From: Methanobacteriota archaeon
GTDB taxonomy: Bacteria; Bacteroidota; Bacteroidia; Flavobacteriales_D; Sanyastnellaceae
Direction of reading: 5' to 3'
NCBI GenBank assembly: GCA_002723115.1
Contig: PBNL01000033.1
Span: forward strand, 1 to 33,845
Length of the DNA: 33,845 bases
The position numbers and the translations under genes were made by a program. Every line of letters starts with the position of its first letter. Positions within the stretch are counted from its first letter, which is position 1. This document shows positions 8,641 to 16,945 of this stretch, piece by piece. Below the pieces are notes generated by a model. It was not told where the DNA came from. It did not search any database and worked only from the letters and a program-made list of their open reading frames with translations.

Positions 8641-10449
8641 GTGTTTCGATTTAAGCCTGATCAACCCACGTTCTATTCAAAAACCATGATTCATGGTTTA
8701 GTTTTTGTATGCATATTATTTTTAACCAGCATTAGATCACATTCCCAAATGGTTGATTTTAGTAATGCCATGAACTTGGTCACTAATCACATGGGTGGAT
8801 TTTTGGGCTCGGGAGTGAGTTTTGTTGATTTTAATAATGACGGTTATGACGACATTACTTTTGGGCATCATTCGGGCGACATCAAATTCTTCGTAGGAAA
8901 TGGAAATGATTTTGAAGAAGTAGAGTTAAATATTGATAATGGAGTCAATGAGACCAAAGGTGTTGCTTGGGTCGATTTCGATAATGATGGGGATTTGGAC
9001 TTCTTCATTACCAATAGATTGGCATCTAATCAAGTGTGGCGCAATGATGGATCATCCTTCACCAATATTTCTTCTACTTGTGGAATCGACTTAAACTCAA
9101 ACACGCGCAGTTACGGAATGTCTTTTGGCGACTACAATAATGATGGTTTTATAGATTTTTACATCTGCAATTATCATACATGGTTGGATGCAACCGAGAA
9201 TGAACTCTACATGAATAATGGTGATGGGACTTTCACGGAAACTACTGAAATTGCTGGTGTTGGAGATGGATTCCAACAAAGTTTTCAATCAACCTTTATA
9301 GATATTAATAATGACGGCTTTTTAGACTTGCATGTTATAAATGATAGGGTAGATATGTACAATGCCTTTTTCATCAATAATGGTGATGGCACTTTCAGCG
9401 ATAAAGCTGATGTGATGGGAGTAGATATCGGAATTTATGCTATGAGTTCTTCATTTGGTGATTATGATAGAGATGGTGATATGGATTTATATGTTACAAA
9501 TGGTTCTGATGGTAATGTGCTATTTGAAAACATGTATCCAAATACAGAAGGATTACCAGTGTTTATGGATGTTACATTGATGAATGGTGTTGGTGAGTTT
9601 GAGCTTTGTTGGGCTGCTGAATGGGTTGATTTTGATAATGATATAGATTTGGATTTGTTTGTTTCTACTGGGATTAATTTGTACTCCAATTACCCTGAAA
9701 TACTGGGAAACTTTCCTGAAATAGAGAATAGCTTGTACAAGAATACAGGTGATTCATTTATAGATGATGGTAATAATATGCCACAACTCTCATCTCACAC
9801 TTTTGCTGTAGCACAGGGGGATTTTAACAATGATGGATATCCAGATTTAGTTTCTCATAAACTCGGAACTTTTGCCCAAGTATTAAGAGGGACGCCAACA
9901 AATAACAAGTGGATTAAGGTTAAGCTAAAGGGAACTACATCAAATACTTTTGGGATAGGCAGTGAAATAACATTAAACTGTATTGACAATCAGGGTAATG
10001 CAATTCAAATAAGTGATGTTGTTATTGCTGGTGAAAATTACTTAGGCCAAAATTCATATTGGCAAAACTTTGGATTAGGAAGTATTTCTCAAGTCGAATC
10101 CATTGTAGTTAATTGGAGCGGTGGTGAGGAGGAGGAGTTTCAAGGGCCATTTATTTCAAATCAACATTTAACATTGACTGAAGTGGGGAATGGTTCTGAA
10201 GATGGAAATTCAGATAATGAATATGGATGTACATATTTACTTGCATGTAACTACAGCACTCTAGCTGAAATAGATGATGGTTCATGTGAGTTTAATTGTT
10301 TATGTGCTGATGGTACAATTTGGGATGAAGAATTAGGCCTTTGTGTATTGGAAGACACATGTCCATCAGATATTGATAACAATGGCCAAACCGATGTTGA
10401 AGATCTATTACTTCTTCTAATTGGTTTTGGTTTAATCTGTACTGATTAA
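8641..10449 (+). CDS. Secreted FG-GAP/VCBS and UnbV-type repeat protein with dockerin-like C-terminus
   Basis: 602 residues from a GTG at 8641. An in-frame ATG at 8686 would also leave a hydrophobic signal core (MIHGLVFVCILFLTSI, cut after HSQ). The longer start is kept because it supplies the basic residues a signal peptide needs. Seven calcium-loop motifs of the form DxxNDGxxD mark FG-GAP/VCBS beta-propeller blades between about 60 and 400 (DFNNDGYDD, DFDNDGDLD, DYNNDGFID, DINNDGFLD, DYDRDGDMD, DFDNDIDLD, DFNNDGYPD). An ASPIC/UnbV-like domain covers about 425-520 (GIGSEITL ... VVNWSGGEEE). One Cys-rich repeat (GCTYLLACNY ... DDGSC) and a final dockerin-like segment (CPSDIDNNGQTDVEDLLLLL) end it, with no T9SS type A domain. 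It is probably an extracellular or surface protein binding carbohydrate or calcium. It is divergent from the 6636-8579 gene, which shares its C-terminal style. Confidence 0.9.
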   Translation: MFRFKPDQPTFYSKTMIHGLVFVCILFLTSIRSHSQMVDFSNAMNLVTNHMGGFLGSGVSFVDFNNDGYDDITFGHHSGDIKFFVGNGNDFEEVELNIDNGVNETKGVAWVDFDNDGDLDFFITNRLASNQVWRNDGSSFTNISSTCGIDLNSNTRSYGMSFGDYNNDGFIDFYICNYHTWLDATENELYMNNGDGTFTETTEIAGVGDGFQQSFQSTFIDINNDGFLDLHVINDRVDMYNAFFINNGDGTFSDKADVMGVDIGIYAMSSSFGDYDRDGDMDLYVTNGSDGNVLFENMYPNTEGLPVFMDVTLMNGVGEFELCWAAEWVDFDNDIDLDLFVSTGINLYSNYPEILGNFPEIENSLYKNTGDSFIDDGNNMPQLSSHTFAVAQGDFNNDGYPDLVSHKLGTFAQVLRGTPTNNKWIKVKLKGTTSNTFGIGSEITLNCIDNQGNAIQISDVVIAGENYLGQNSYWQNFGLGSISQVESIVVNWSGGEEEEFQGPFISNQHLTLTEVGNGSEDGNSDNEYGCTYLLACNYSTLAEIDDGSCEFNCLCADGTIWDEELGLCVLEDTCPSDIDNNGQTDVEDLLLLLIGFGLICTD

Positions 10450-10480
10450 TCACGATATTCGCGTGCAATAATTAAAAATC

Positions 10481-11203
10481 ATGGGTAGAGCATTTGAATT
10501 TAGAAAAGCGAGAAAGATGAAGCGCTGGTCGGCTATGTCTAAGATCTTTTCGCGTTTAAATAAGGATATTATTGTAGCAATTAGAGAAGGGGGTAATGCT
10601 GATCCTGAATCTAACTCTAGATTAAGGGCTGTTTTACAAAACTGTAGAGCGGCCAATATGCCTAAGGACAATATTGCAAGAGCAATTAAGAAGGCTACAG
10701 ACAAGGATACTTCTGACTATAAAGAGGTTACGTTTGAAGGGTATGGCCCCCATGGAATAGCTGTTTATGTTGAAACAACTACTGATAATAACAATAGAAC
10801 TGTAGCCAGTATTAGAAGTGATTTTGCACACAATGGAGGAAATCTAGGGACTACTGGAAACGTTGAGTTCCTATTTAACAGGGTTTGCTTTTTTAACATT
10901 AAGGGTGAAGGAATTGATTCTGAAGAGTTAGAATTGGAATTAATAGATTTTGGTGCTGAAGAAATAGAGGAAGATGAAGACCAAATAATTATTACAGCCT
11001 CATTTGAATCTTTTGGTTCTCTACAAAAGCAATTAGAATCAATGGGACATGAGATCGTTGAATCTGGATTTGACAGAGTGCCTACAACTACTTCAGAGCT
11101 TAATGAAGAGCAAACTCTTGAGGTAGAAAAGCTTATAGAAAAGCTTGAAAACAATGATGATGTACAAAACGTATATCATACCATGTCCTCTTCTAGTGAA
11201 TAA
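10481..11203 (+). CDS. YebC/PmpR-family regulatory protein
   Basis: 240 residues, the normal family length, and nearly every family signature is present. The N-terminus (MGRAFEFRKARKMKRW ... FSRLNKDI) corresponds to the basic helical domain. LRAVLQNCRAANMPKDNI and YGPHGIAVYVE lie in the middle, and TASFESFGSLQKQLE with an acidic end closes the protein. The family was first described as transcriptional regulators; more recent work links some members to relieving ribosome stalling. Which role applies here cannot be read from sequence. It starts 31 bases after the FG-GAP gene but is functionally unrelated to it, and precedes the RluA-like gene by 37 bases. Confidence 0.94.
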   Translation: MGRAFEFRKARKMKRWSAMSKIFSRLNKDIIVAIREGGNADPESNSRLRAVLQNCRAANMPKDNIARAIKKATDKDTSDYKEVTFEGYGPHGIAVYVETTTDNNNRTVASIRSDFAHNGGNLGTTGNVEFLFNRVCFFNIKGEGIDSEELELELIDFGAEEIEEDEDQIIITASFESFGSLQKQLESMGHEIVESGFDRVPTTTSELNEEQTLEVEKLIEKLENNDDVQNVYHTMSSSSE

Positions 11204-11228
11204 TTAGCAACTAGGGTAGGTTTAATAG

Positions 11229-11236
11229 TACCTTCG
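11229..11236 (+). promoter_or_regulatory. Possible -7 box before the RluA-like gene
   Basis: TACCTTCG has one mismatch to TAnnTTTG and lies 4 bases before the ATG at 11241, which would give a very short leader. No -33 TTG was seen at the expected distance. This is suggestive only. Confidence 0.3.
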
Positions 11237-11240
11237 CGGC

Positions 11241-12173
11241 ATGGAAGGATTTGAGGTTCAAAATGCCGGTACACTTGTAGATGCTTTAACTGCACAGGGT
11301 GGATATTCTACGCGAACAAAAGCTAGAAAAGCCATTAAAAATGGTGCTGTTAAACTTGATGGCCAAATCGTAAAAATCCCTTCTACTATTGTTGAGCATG
11401 GAATGCTCGTGCAGCATGACAGGAATAGAAATGCCCTTAAGAAAGCTACTGCACCTAAGGTTAGTTTTAACTCAGACAAACCTCCATTTGAGATTGTTTT
11501 TGAGGACGACAACTTTCTTGCATATGTCAAACCTTCAGGTTGGATAACAGCATCTCCTAAACCTCAACTTAGCACTTCGTATTCAAGGATGAAATCTTGG
11601 CTTGAAAAGAAGTCAAGATCAAATAGTGACTTGCATTTCATAAATAAGATTGAAAAAGATCAAAGTGGAATTTGTCTAATAGCAAAGAATAGAAAGTGGA
11701 GAGAATACCTTCAAGAAAATTGGAATGACTTTAGGCAGGGTATATACATACTGGTTGAGGGGCATTTGCCTGCTGATGATGTATTAAAATGTAGGGAAGA
11801 GGATGGGGAAAAAGTTGATGTAGCATATCGTACTATGAGAGCTACAGCTCAACATACACTACTTAAAGTTGATGCTCCTATTGAAGCTGTATATCTTGTA
11901 ATGCCTGCATTAAGAAGAGAAGGATGCATAATAATTGGAAAGGGTAAAAGTGCACCTGATCCATTAAACAGGGAGGGATTACATCTTTTTGCACTAGAAG
12001 TAGAAGGAATGAAAGGAGAGGAGTTGCCTGTAAAAACAAGAGTGCCAAGAGAATTCTTAAACTTGATGAAAGGTGGAGATTCTCCAAAACCTGCAAAAAG
12101 AAGAGGGCTAAATGTGAAGTTTGGCTCCTCAAAAGGAAATAGAAAATTAAAACAGAATAGAAAATCTAAATAA
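11241..12173 (+). CDS. RluA-like pseudouridine synthase homologue with S4 domain and altered active site
   Basis: 310 residues. Residues about 10-60 form an S4 RNA-binding domain (STRTKARKAIKNGAVKLDGQ). Residues about 84-270 follow the RluA fold: FEIVFEDDNFLAYVKPSGW matches the usual VVNKPAG motif, and FINKIEKDQSGICLIAKN matches the usual HRLDxxTSGLLLxAK motif. In that motif the catalytic Asp aligns with Glu138, and the preceding His-Arg is Asn-Lys. The C-terminal tail (about 275-310) is very basic and looks RNA-binding. Either the enzyme is inactive and acts as an RNA-binding protein, or Glu supports altered chemistry. It is followed after one base by the thiolase gene, so the two probably share a transcript although their roles differ. 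Confidence 0.85.
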   Translation: MEGFEVQNAGTLVDALTAQGGYSTRTKARKAIKNGAVKLDGQIVKIPSTIVEHGMLVQHDRNRNALKKATAPKVSFNSDKPPFEIVFEDDNFLAYVKPSGWITASPKPQLSTSYSRMKSWLEKKSRSNSDLHFINKIEKDQSGICLIAKNRKWREYLQENWNDFRQGIYILVEGHLPADDVLKCREEDGEKVDVAYRTMRATAQHTLLKVDAPIEAVYLVMPALRREGCIIIGKGKSAPDPLNREGLHLFALEVEGMKGEELPVKTRVPREFLNLMKGGDSPKPAKRRGLNVKFGSSKGNRKLKQNRKSK

Positions 12174-12174
12174 C

Positions 12175-13353
12175 ATGTCTACAAACGTTTACATCGTTTC
12201 AGCAACAAGAACTCCTATGGGGAGCTTCCTAGGGTCACTTTCAACTGTGCCTGCAACAGCTTTAGGTTCAACTGCTATTAAAGGAGCATTAGAGCAGGCA
12301 GGAATTAGTCCTGACAATGTTGATGAAGTGTTTATGGGTAATGTTTTACAAGCTGGTGAAGGCCAAGCACCAGCTAGGCAAGCTGCTATGGGTGCAGGCA
12401 TTTCTGAGAATACACCTTGTACAACTGTGAATAAGGTATGTGCTTCAGGCATGAAGGCAATTCATTTGGGAAGAAATGCTATTGCTGTTGGAGAAGCTGA
12501 TATTGTTGTTGCTGGCGGTATGGAAAACATGTCTCTAGTTCCTCACTATATGTATGGCCGTAGAGGCAGCAAGTTTGGTGACATTAAGTTGAAGGACGGA
12601 ATGTTAGTAGACGGCCTAACAGATGTATACAACAAAGTACACATGGGAAACTGTGCAGAGCTTTGCGCTAAGGAAAACAACATCACTAGAGAAGACCAAG
12701 ACGAATTCGCAGTTACTAGCTATAAGCGTTCTGCAGCGGCATGGGATTCAGGGGCATTTGATGCGGAGGTAATAGGTGTTGAAGTTCCACAAAGAAAAGG
12801 TGAGCCTGTAGTGTTTGCGAAGGATGAGGAGTATTCGAATGTGAAGATGGATAAAATTCCAGCATTAAGACCTGCATTTGATAATGAAGGTACAATCACT
12901 GCTGCAAATGCTTCTACACTAAACGATGGAGCTAGTGCTGTAATTCTTGCTTCAGAGGCTGCAGTTGAGAAGTTTGGTTTAACTCCAATTGCTAAAATCA
13001 CAGGGGCAGCTGATGCGTCTCAAGCGCCAGAATGGTTTACAACCGCACCTGCGAAGGCATTGCCAATTGCATTAGACCGAGCGGGTGTTAGTAAGGAAGA
13101 TGTTGATCTTTGGGAGCTAAATGAAGCTTTCTCCGTTGTAGGAATAGCTAATAATAGAATTTTAGGTCTTGATACTGATAAGGTGAATGTAAATGGTGGA
13201 GCCGTTTCTCTTGGACACCCACTTGGTTCTAGTGGTAGTCGAATTGTTGTAACCCTAGCTCACGCGCTTAAAAATAGAGGCCTAAAGGTTGGAGCTGCTG
13301 GCATTTGCAATGGTGGCGGTGGTGCATCTGCAATTGTAATAGAAGCAGTTTAA
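12175..13353 (+). CDS. Acetyl-CoA C-acetyltransferase (thiolase)
   Basis: 392 residues, the usual thiolase length. The nucleophilic cysteine is Cys89 (NKVCASGMKAI). The second active-site elements are His348 (SLGHPLGSSGSR) and Cys378 (GICNGGGGAS), with the NEAF motif (LWELNEAFSVV) between. It condenses or cleaves acetyl-CoA/acetoacetyl-CoA in the cytoplasm. The family can work in either direction, so biosynthetic or degradative use cannot be settled here. The ATG follows the previous stop by one base. A 3-hydroxyacyl-CoA dehydrogenase lies about 750 bases downstream on the other strand, which fits a fatty- or amino-acid acyl-CoA pathway. Confidence 0.95.
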   Translation: MSTNVYIVSATRTPMGSFLGSLSTVPATALGSTAIKGALEQAGISPDNVDEVFMGNVLQAGEGQAPARQAAMGAGISENTPCTTVNKVCASGMKAIHLGRNAIAVGEADIVVAGGMENMSLVPHYMYGRRGSKFGDIKLKDGMLVDGLTDVYNKVHMGNCAELCAKENNITREDQDEFAVTSYKRSAAAWDSGAFDAEVIGVEVPQRKGEPVVFAKDEEYSNVKMDKIPALRPAFDNEGTITAANASTLNDGASAVILASEAAVEKFGLTPIAKITGAADASQAPEWFTTAPAKALPIALDRAGVSKEDVDLWELNEAFSVVGIANNRILGLDTDKVNVNGGAVSLGHPLGSSGSRIVVTLAHALKNRGLKVGAAGICNGGGGASAIVIEAV

Positions 13354-13364
13354 CTTTACTGACT

Positions 13365-14105
13365 ATGAGTGGTCAGCATAAATTAGTATGTGTTCTATCA
13401 TGTGTTCCGTTAAGGGCGGAACCAAATGACCGCTCAGAACAAGTAAGCCAAATCCTTGCTGGAGAATCCGTTATTCATCTTGAAGATTGTGATGGAAATT
13501 GGTTTAAGCTGAAATCCTGCGAGGATGGTTATGAAGGATTTGCTGATCCAAGGCATTTTCATGCTTTTGTTGATCTTCCTAGGAAAATGATTGTAAATGA
13601 CTGCGTTGGCAAGAGGGGAGATTCAGTTGCAAATCTTCCTTTAGGAGGTTATGTATATGAGGATGCAAATGGTTGGTTATTAGGTGATCACAGGCTGGAA
13701 TGTCTTTCATGCTCTTTTGAATCTAAACCAAACACTATTTCAGATGCAGCATTAAGATTTTTAGGGGCACCATATCATTGGGGAGGTAGAACGAAGAGCG
13801 GTATAGATTGTTCTGGACTTACCCAAATTTCTTCAAGGCTTATTGGAGTTGATCTCAAAAGAGATGCATCAGATCAAGCATTGCAAGGAGCTTCAATCTC
13901 TTGGGAGGAAAGGGGGGAAGATGATTTGGTCTTCTTTGCAAATAGTAAAGGGAAAATCACTCACGTAGGAATTATTACGGCTGAATTAAACATCATTCAT
14001 GCCTCTGGAGAAGTGAGGATAGATAAGTTAACTGAAGAAGGGATAGAGTATATTGAAACAGGTGAGATCACTCACAAGTTCAGTCACATTCAGCGAGTAG
14101 TTTAA
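13365..14105 (+). CDS. SH3-type plus NlpC/P60 cysteine peptidase
   Basis: 246 residues from ATG 13365. An in-frame ATG at 13305 lies inside the thiolase gene and adds a Trp/Cys-rich extension, so it is rejected. The N-terminal half looks like bacterial SH3 domains (VPLRAEPNDRSEQVSQILAG, GNWFKLK). The C-terminal half is NlpC/P60: FLGAPYHWGGRTKSGIDCSG with catalytic Cys149, then ITHVGII with His200, and IIHASG with His212. Members cleave peptidoglycan stem peptides, usually after D-Glu/iso-Gln. No signal peptide is visible (start MSGQHKLVCVLSC), so it may act on recycled muropeptides in the cytoplasm. Its stop overlaps the convergent dehydrogenase gene by 4 bases. Confidence 0.92.
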   Translation: MSGQHKLVCVLSCVPLRAEPNDRSEQVSQILAGESVIHLEDCDGNWFKLKSCEDGYEGFADPRHFHAFVDLPRKMIVNDCVGKRGDSVANLPLGGYVYEDANGWLLGDHRLECLSCSFESKPNTISDAALRFLGAPYHWGGRTKSGIDCSGLTQISSRLIGVDLKRDASDQALQGASISWEERGEDDLVFFANSKGKITHVGIITAELNIIHASGEVRIDKLTEEGIEYIETGEITHKFSHIQRVV

Positions 14106-15262
14106 GAGTAGAATTTGTCACCTGAACGCGCCATTTCCCTAAGAATAGGGCTCACTCTGTAACGACCGTCACCGTAGTGTTGGGCAAGCGAATCAATGAT
14201 GTTGATGACTTTAGAAGCACCCCATTCATCTGCCCATTTTAATAGGCCTTTAGGGTAATTAACTCCCTTAGTCATAGCCGTATCAATGTCTTCAACGGAT
14301 GCAATATTCCAAAAAACAGCATCCGCAGCTTCGTTGATTAACATCGCTATAATCCTTTCGGCTATAGAATATCTAATGTCACTAGCTGAATCTATTTTGA
14401 AAAATGATCTAGTGCCATCTTCCTCGTATTTATAAAAACCTCTGCGTGATTTTTTACCTAGCCAATCAGCTTCTACTAGTTTTAGCTGAGTTATGCTTGG
14501 TTTGAATCTAGGATCGTAATAGAATGATTTAAATACCGACTCAGTAACAGGGTAATTCACATCGTGTCCAATTAAGTCCATTAGTTCAAAAGGGCCCATT
14601 CTGAACTCTTTCTCACGCATTGCAGTGTCTATTGTATCTACATCTGCTAGACCCTCGTCTAAAATTCTCAATCCTTCACTATAGAAAGGCCTTGCTACTC
14701 TATTTACAATAAATCCAGGGGTGTCCTTTGCTAATACTGGAGATTTACCCCAAGCCTTCATTAACTCAAGCAAAAGTGTAGGAATGTCATCCCTAGTTTG
14801 AAGAGCAGGAATTATTTCTACTAAAGGCATTAGTGGAGCAGGGTTGAAGAAATGAAGGCCCACAACTCTGTTACTTACTCTGCAGTTTTTTGCAAGAGAA
14901 GTTATTGAAAGTGAAGAAGTGTTTGATGCAAGGATAGTGTCGTCTGAAACGATAGATTCAAGATTATTGAAAACATTGATTTTTACGTCCATGTTTTCAA
15001 CTACAGCCTCAATGATTAGATTACAATCTCTTTGAGATTCAAGATCTGTGGTTCTATTTATCCTAGCTTGAATTGCTTTTGCTTCCTCAGATGTCACTCG
15101 TTCTTTCTCAACAAGTCTAGCCATGATTTTGGCCAATTTTGAAGCGCTGGTTTTCAGAACATCCTCACTAAGATCAGTAAGTACGACTTCGTGTCCAGCT
15201 TGAGAAGCAATTTGTGCAATTCCAGAGCCCATAGCTCCAGCTCCAATAATTCCAATTTTCAT
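14102..15262 (-). CDS. 3-hydroxyacyl-CoA dehydrogenase
   Basis: 386 residues. The N-terminal Rossmann domain shows the NAD-binding GAGAMGSGIAQIASQAGH motif with an acidic residue ending the second strand (VVLTD). The family signature HFFNPAPLMPLVEI and KDTPGFIVNRVARPF follow. The protein carries two C-terminal 3HCDH helical domains (about 185-285 and 295-386), longer than a short Hbd protein and similar to PaaH-type enzymes. It oxidises 3-hydroxyacyl-CoA to 3-ketoacyl-CoA in the cytoplasm. No enoyl-CoA hydratase domain is fused. The start is supported by AAGGAG two bases upstream, an unusually short spacing. Confidence 0.94.
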   Translation of the reverse strand: MKIGIIGAGAMGSGIAQIASQAGHEVVLTDLSEDVLKTSASKLAKIMARLVEKERVTSEEAKAIQARINRTTDLESQRDCNLIIEAVVENMDVKINVFNNLESIVSDDTILASNTSSLSITSLAKNCRVSNRVVGLHFFNPAPLMPLVEIIPALQTRDDIPTLLLELMKAWGKSPVLAKDTPGFIVNRVARPFYSEGLRILDEGLADVDTIDTAMREKEFRMGPFELMDLIGHDVNYPVTESVFKSFYYDPRFKPSITQLKLVEADWLGKKSRRGFYKYEEDGTRSFFKIDSASDIRYSIAERIIAMLINEAADAVFWNIASVEDIDTAMTKGVNYPKGLLKWADEWGASKVINIIDSLAQHYGDGRYRVSPILREMARSGDKFYS

Positions 15263-15264
15263 CT

Positions 15265-15295
15265 CTCCTTAAAGTGATTTAGTAATGCAAATTAA
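15265..15295 (-). promoter_or_regulatory. Shine-Dalgarno and possible -7 box of the dehydrogenase gene
   Basis: On the minus strand AAGGAG lies at 15270-15265, two bases from the ATG; obvious Shine-Dalgarno sites are otherwise rare in this window. TTAATTTG at 15295-15288 differs from TAnnTTTG at one base. No -33 element was identified. Confidence 0.3.
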
Positions 15296-15367
15296 CGTCT
15301 ATAAACTCAGACCCCACTTTTATAAATCGATCTATTTTTAAGAGAGAAGATTTAAGTACTTCCAAGC

Positions 15368-15646
15368 ATGAAACTAATTAATGCAGTAAAGTTTAATTCT
15401 CAATTGAAAAAAATCGGTAGAGTGTTAGATAAGAACATGAGTTTACTCAAGAAACTAAGGCGCCAGAATAAGGTTTCTAAATGTGCGGAAAAATCATATT
15501 CATCGTTACAAAACAATGGATTTGACTTTAATTACCACATACATATAGAATCACTTGTAGACGGTAAACTAGCAATAATGTGCTATGAAGAAGGGTATGT
15601 GCTCGAAGCCGATGGAGTTAAGTTATTTCCTTCTTCTAGTTCTTGA
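15368..15646 (+). CDS. Small protein of unknown function
   Basis: 92 residues, no recognised family. The first half is Lys/Arg-rich and probably helical (FNSQLKKIGRVLDKNMSLLK, KKLRRQNK). The second half looks like a short beta region (DFNYHIHIESLVDGKLAIMC) followed by GYVLEADGVK and an SSSS end. There is no signal peptide or membrane segment. The last 24 bases overlap the end of the convergent DEAD-box gene. A TATTTTTA sequence at 15333-15340, one mismatch from TAnnTTTG, lies upstream. It fills an otherwise empty stretch between two divergently placed genes, which mildly supports a real gene. Confidence 0.5.
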   Translation: MKLINAVKFNSQLKKIGRVLDKNMSLLKKLRRQNKVSKCAEKSYSSLQNNGFDFNYHIHIESLVDGKLAIMCYEEGYVLEADGVKLFPSSSS

Positions 15647-16906
15647 TTTAGAAGATGATTTCTTTTTCTTCTTTTCGTGAAATGCACCTTTGTAATTTGG
15701 GTCAGCTTTTCTCTTCTGGTAATCGATATCCTTTGCCATCTGTTTGGCCTCCCAAGTTGGTGTTTCCTCGACTGGAATAGAATCAGGTAGAATACATTCT
15801 TCAATAACGTTATTACCAGGAAGATGTGATTCAACAGCTTCCATGTACATCTTCTCACTAGGATCATAAAGTGTATGAGCAATCCCTTCAGAAAATGCTC
15901 GGCCTGTTCTCCCAATCCTATGAACGTAATCAGACGAATTCCGTGGCACAGTACAGTTGATAACAAGTTTTGTTTCGGGCACATCTATACCTCTACTAGC
16001 TACATCTGTACTTACAAGGACTCTGATGGTTCCTTCTCTAAATAGAGACATAGAATGCAAACGCGTATTCTGCCCTTTATTACTGTGCAATCCTCTTACG
16101 CCGCCTGAAATGGTTCTTTCTAGATATTTAGAAATTTGCTCTGCTTGTTCCTTGGTTCTAACAAACACAAGAGCTCTTTCATCAGCATATTCATTCTCTA
16201 AGAGGTGAGCAACATAGTGTAGTTTAGTTCTAATGTTGGGAACTGCGCTTTTTCTCTGTTTAACTGTAGCAACAGGTGTTGCTTGTGGACTGACTTCAAT
16301 CTTCGTTGGCCAAAGTAGAAACTCTTCGGATAGCTTTTCTACGCGCTCAGGAAATGTTGCGCTGAATAATAGATTTTGCCTTTTGCTAGGGATTACCTCT
16401 AAGATGTTTCTTAACTGAGGCATAAAACCCATATCCATCATTCTGTCACATTCGTCCAGAACTAGTGTTTTAATCTTTTTAGTCTCAATACCACCCCTCA
16501 GGTACAAATCCATAAATCTACCAGGAGTAGCAATGATAATATCAACACCTTTCTCAAGTTCTTCTAATTGAGTTTTAGGGCCAACACCGCCGTACAGTGC
16601 TATCGATCTTAAGTCAGTATACTTTCCAAGTGTTGTAAAAACTTCATAAACCTGAATTACAAGTTCTTTAGTTGGTACAAGTACAAGTGCTCGAGGAGGA
16701 AGATCTTGAGCATATTTGATTTTTTGAAGAACGGGCAATGCAAATGCAGCAGTCTTACCAGTACCTGTTTGGGCTATTCCAATAACATCCTGACCTGCTG
16801 ATATTCTGGGAATTGCCTTTTCTTGAATGGGGCTAGGGTGAGCATAGCCACAATCATCAATAGCATTTAAAAATTGCCTAGTTATTTTGAGTTCTTCAAA
16901 AGTCAT
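15623..16906 (-). CDS. DEAD-box RNA helicase (RhlE-like)
   Basis: 427 residues from ATG 16906. A longer reading starts at a TTG (16918), but that codon lies inside the TACCTTTG promoter box. All core helicase motifs are present: Q motif (GYAHPSPIQEKAIP), Walker A (AQTGTGKTAA), PTKEL, GG, TPGR, DECD in place of DEAD, SAT, then VFVRTKEQ, STDVASRGIDVP and HRIGRTGR. The C-terminus is a basic Lys/Ser/Arg tail, common in cold-adapted or rRNA-associated members. It unwinds RNA using ATP, probably in ribosome assembly or RNA decay with the PNPase encoded nearby, though that link is inferred. It is divergent from the acyltransferase gene. Confidence 0.95.
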   Translation of the reverse strand: MTFEELKITRQFLNAIDDCGYAHPSPIQEKAIPRISAGQDVIGIAQTGTGKTAAFALPVLQKIKYAQDLPPRALVLVPTKELVIQVYEVFTTLGKYTDLRSIALYGGVGPKTQLEELEKGVDIIIATPGRFMDLYLRGGIETKKIKTLVLDECDRMMDMGFMPQLRNILEVIPSKRQNLLFSATFPERVEKLSEEFLLWPTKIEVSPQATPVATVKQRKSAVPNIRTKLHYVAHLLENEYADERALVFVRTKEQAEQISKYLERTISGGVRGLHSNKGQNTRLHSMSLFREGTIRVLVSTDVASRGIDVPETKLVINCTVPRNSSDYVHRIGRTGRAFSEGIAHTLYDPSEKMYMEAVESHLPGNNVIEECILPDSIPVEETPTWEAKQMAKDIDYQKRKADPNYKGAFHEKKKKKSSSKSRTRRRK

Positions 16907-16915
16907 AATTGTATG

Positions 16916-16923
16916 CAAAGGTA
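16916..16923 (-). promoter_or_regulatory. Promoter -7 box of the DEAD-box helicase gene
   Basis: TACCTTTG on the minus strand matches the Bacteroidota -7 consensus TAnnTTTG exactly and lies 9 bases before the ATG at 16906. No TTG at the normal -33 spacing was found. It implies an almost leaderless mRNA and excludes the TTG at 16918 as start codon. Confidence 0.6.
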
Positions 16924-16945
16924 GTCGTGCTATCTTGCCCCTCTG

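Noticed and set aside
13305..13364. Longer start for the NlpC/P60 gene
   Set aside because: It lies in the thiolase coding region and adds a Trp/Cys-rich sequence that reads as an out-of-frame shadow; ATG 13365 follows the thiolase stop.
16907..16918. TTG start for the DEAD-box helicase
   Set aside because: The TTG is part of a perfect TACCTTTG promoter box, and MTFEEL from ATG 16906 is the usual family start.
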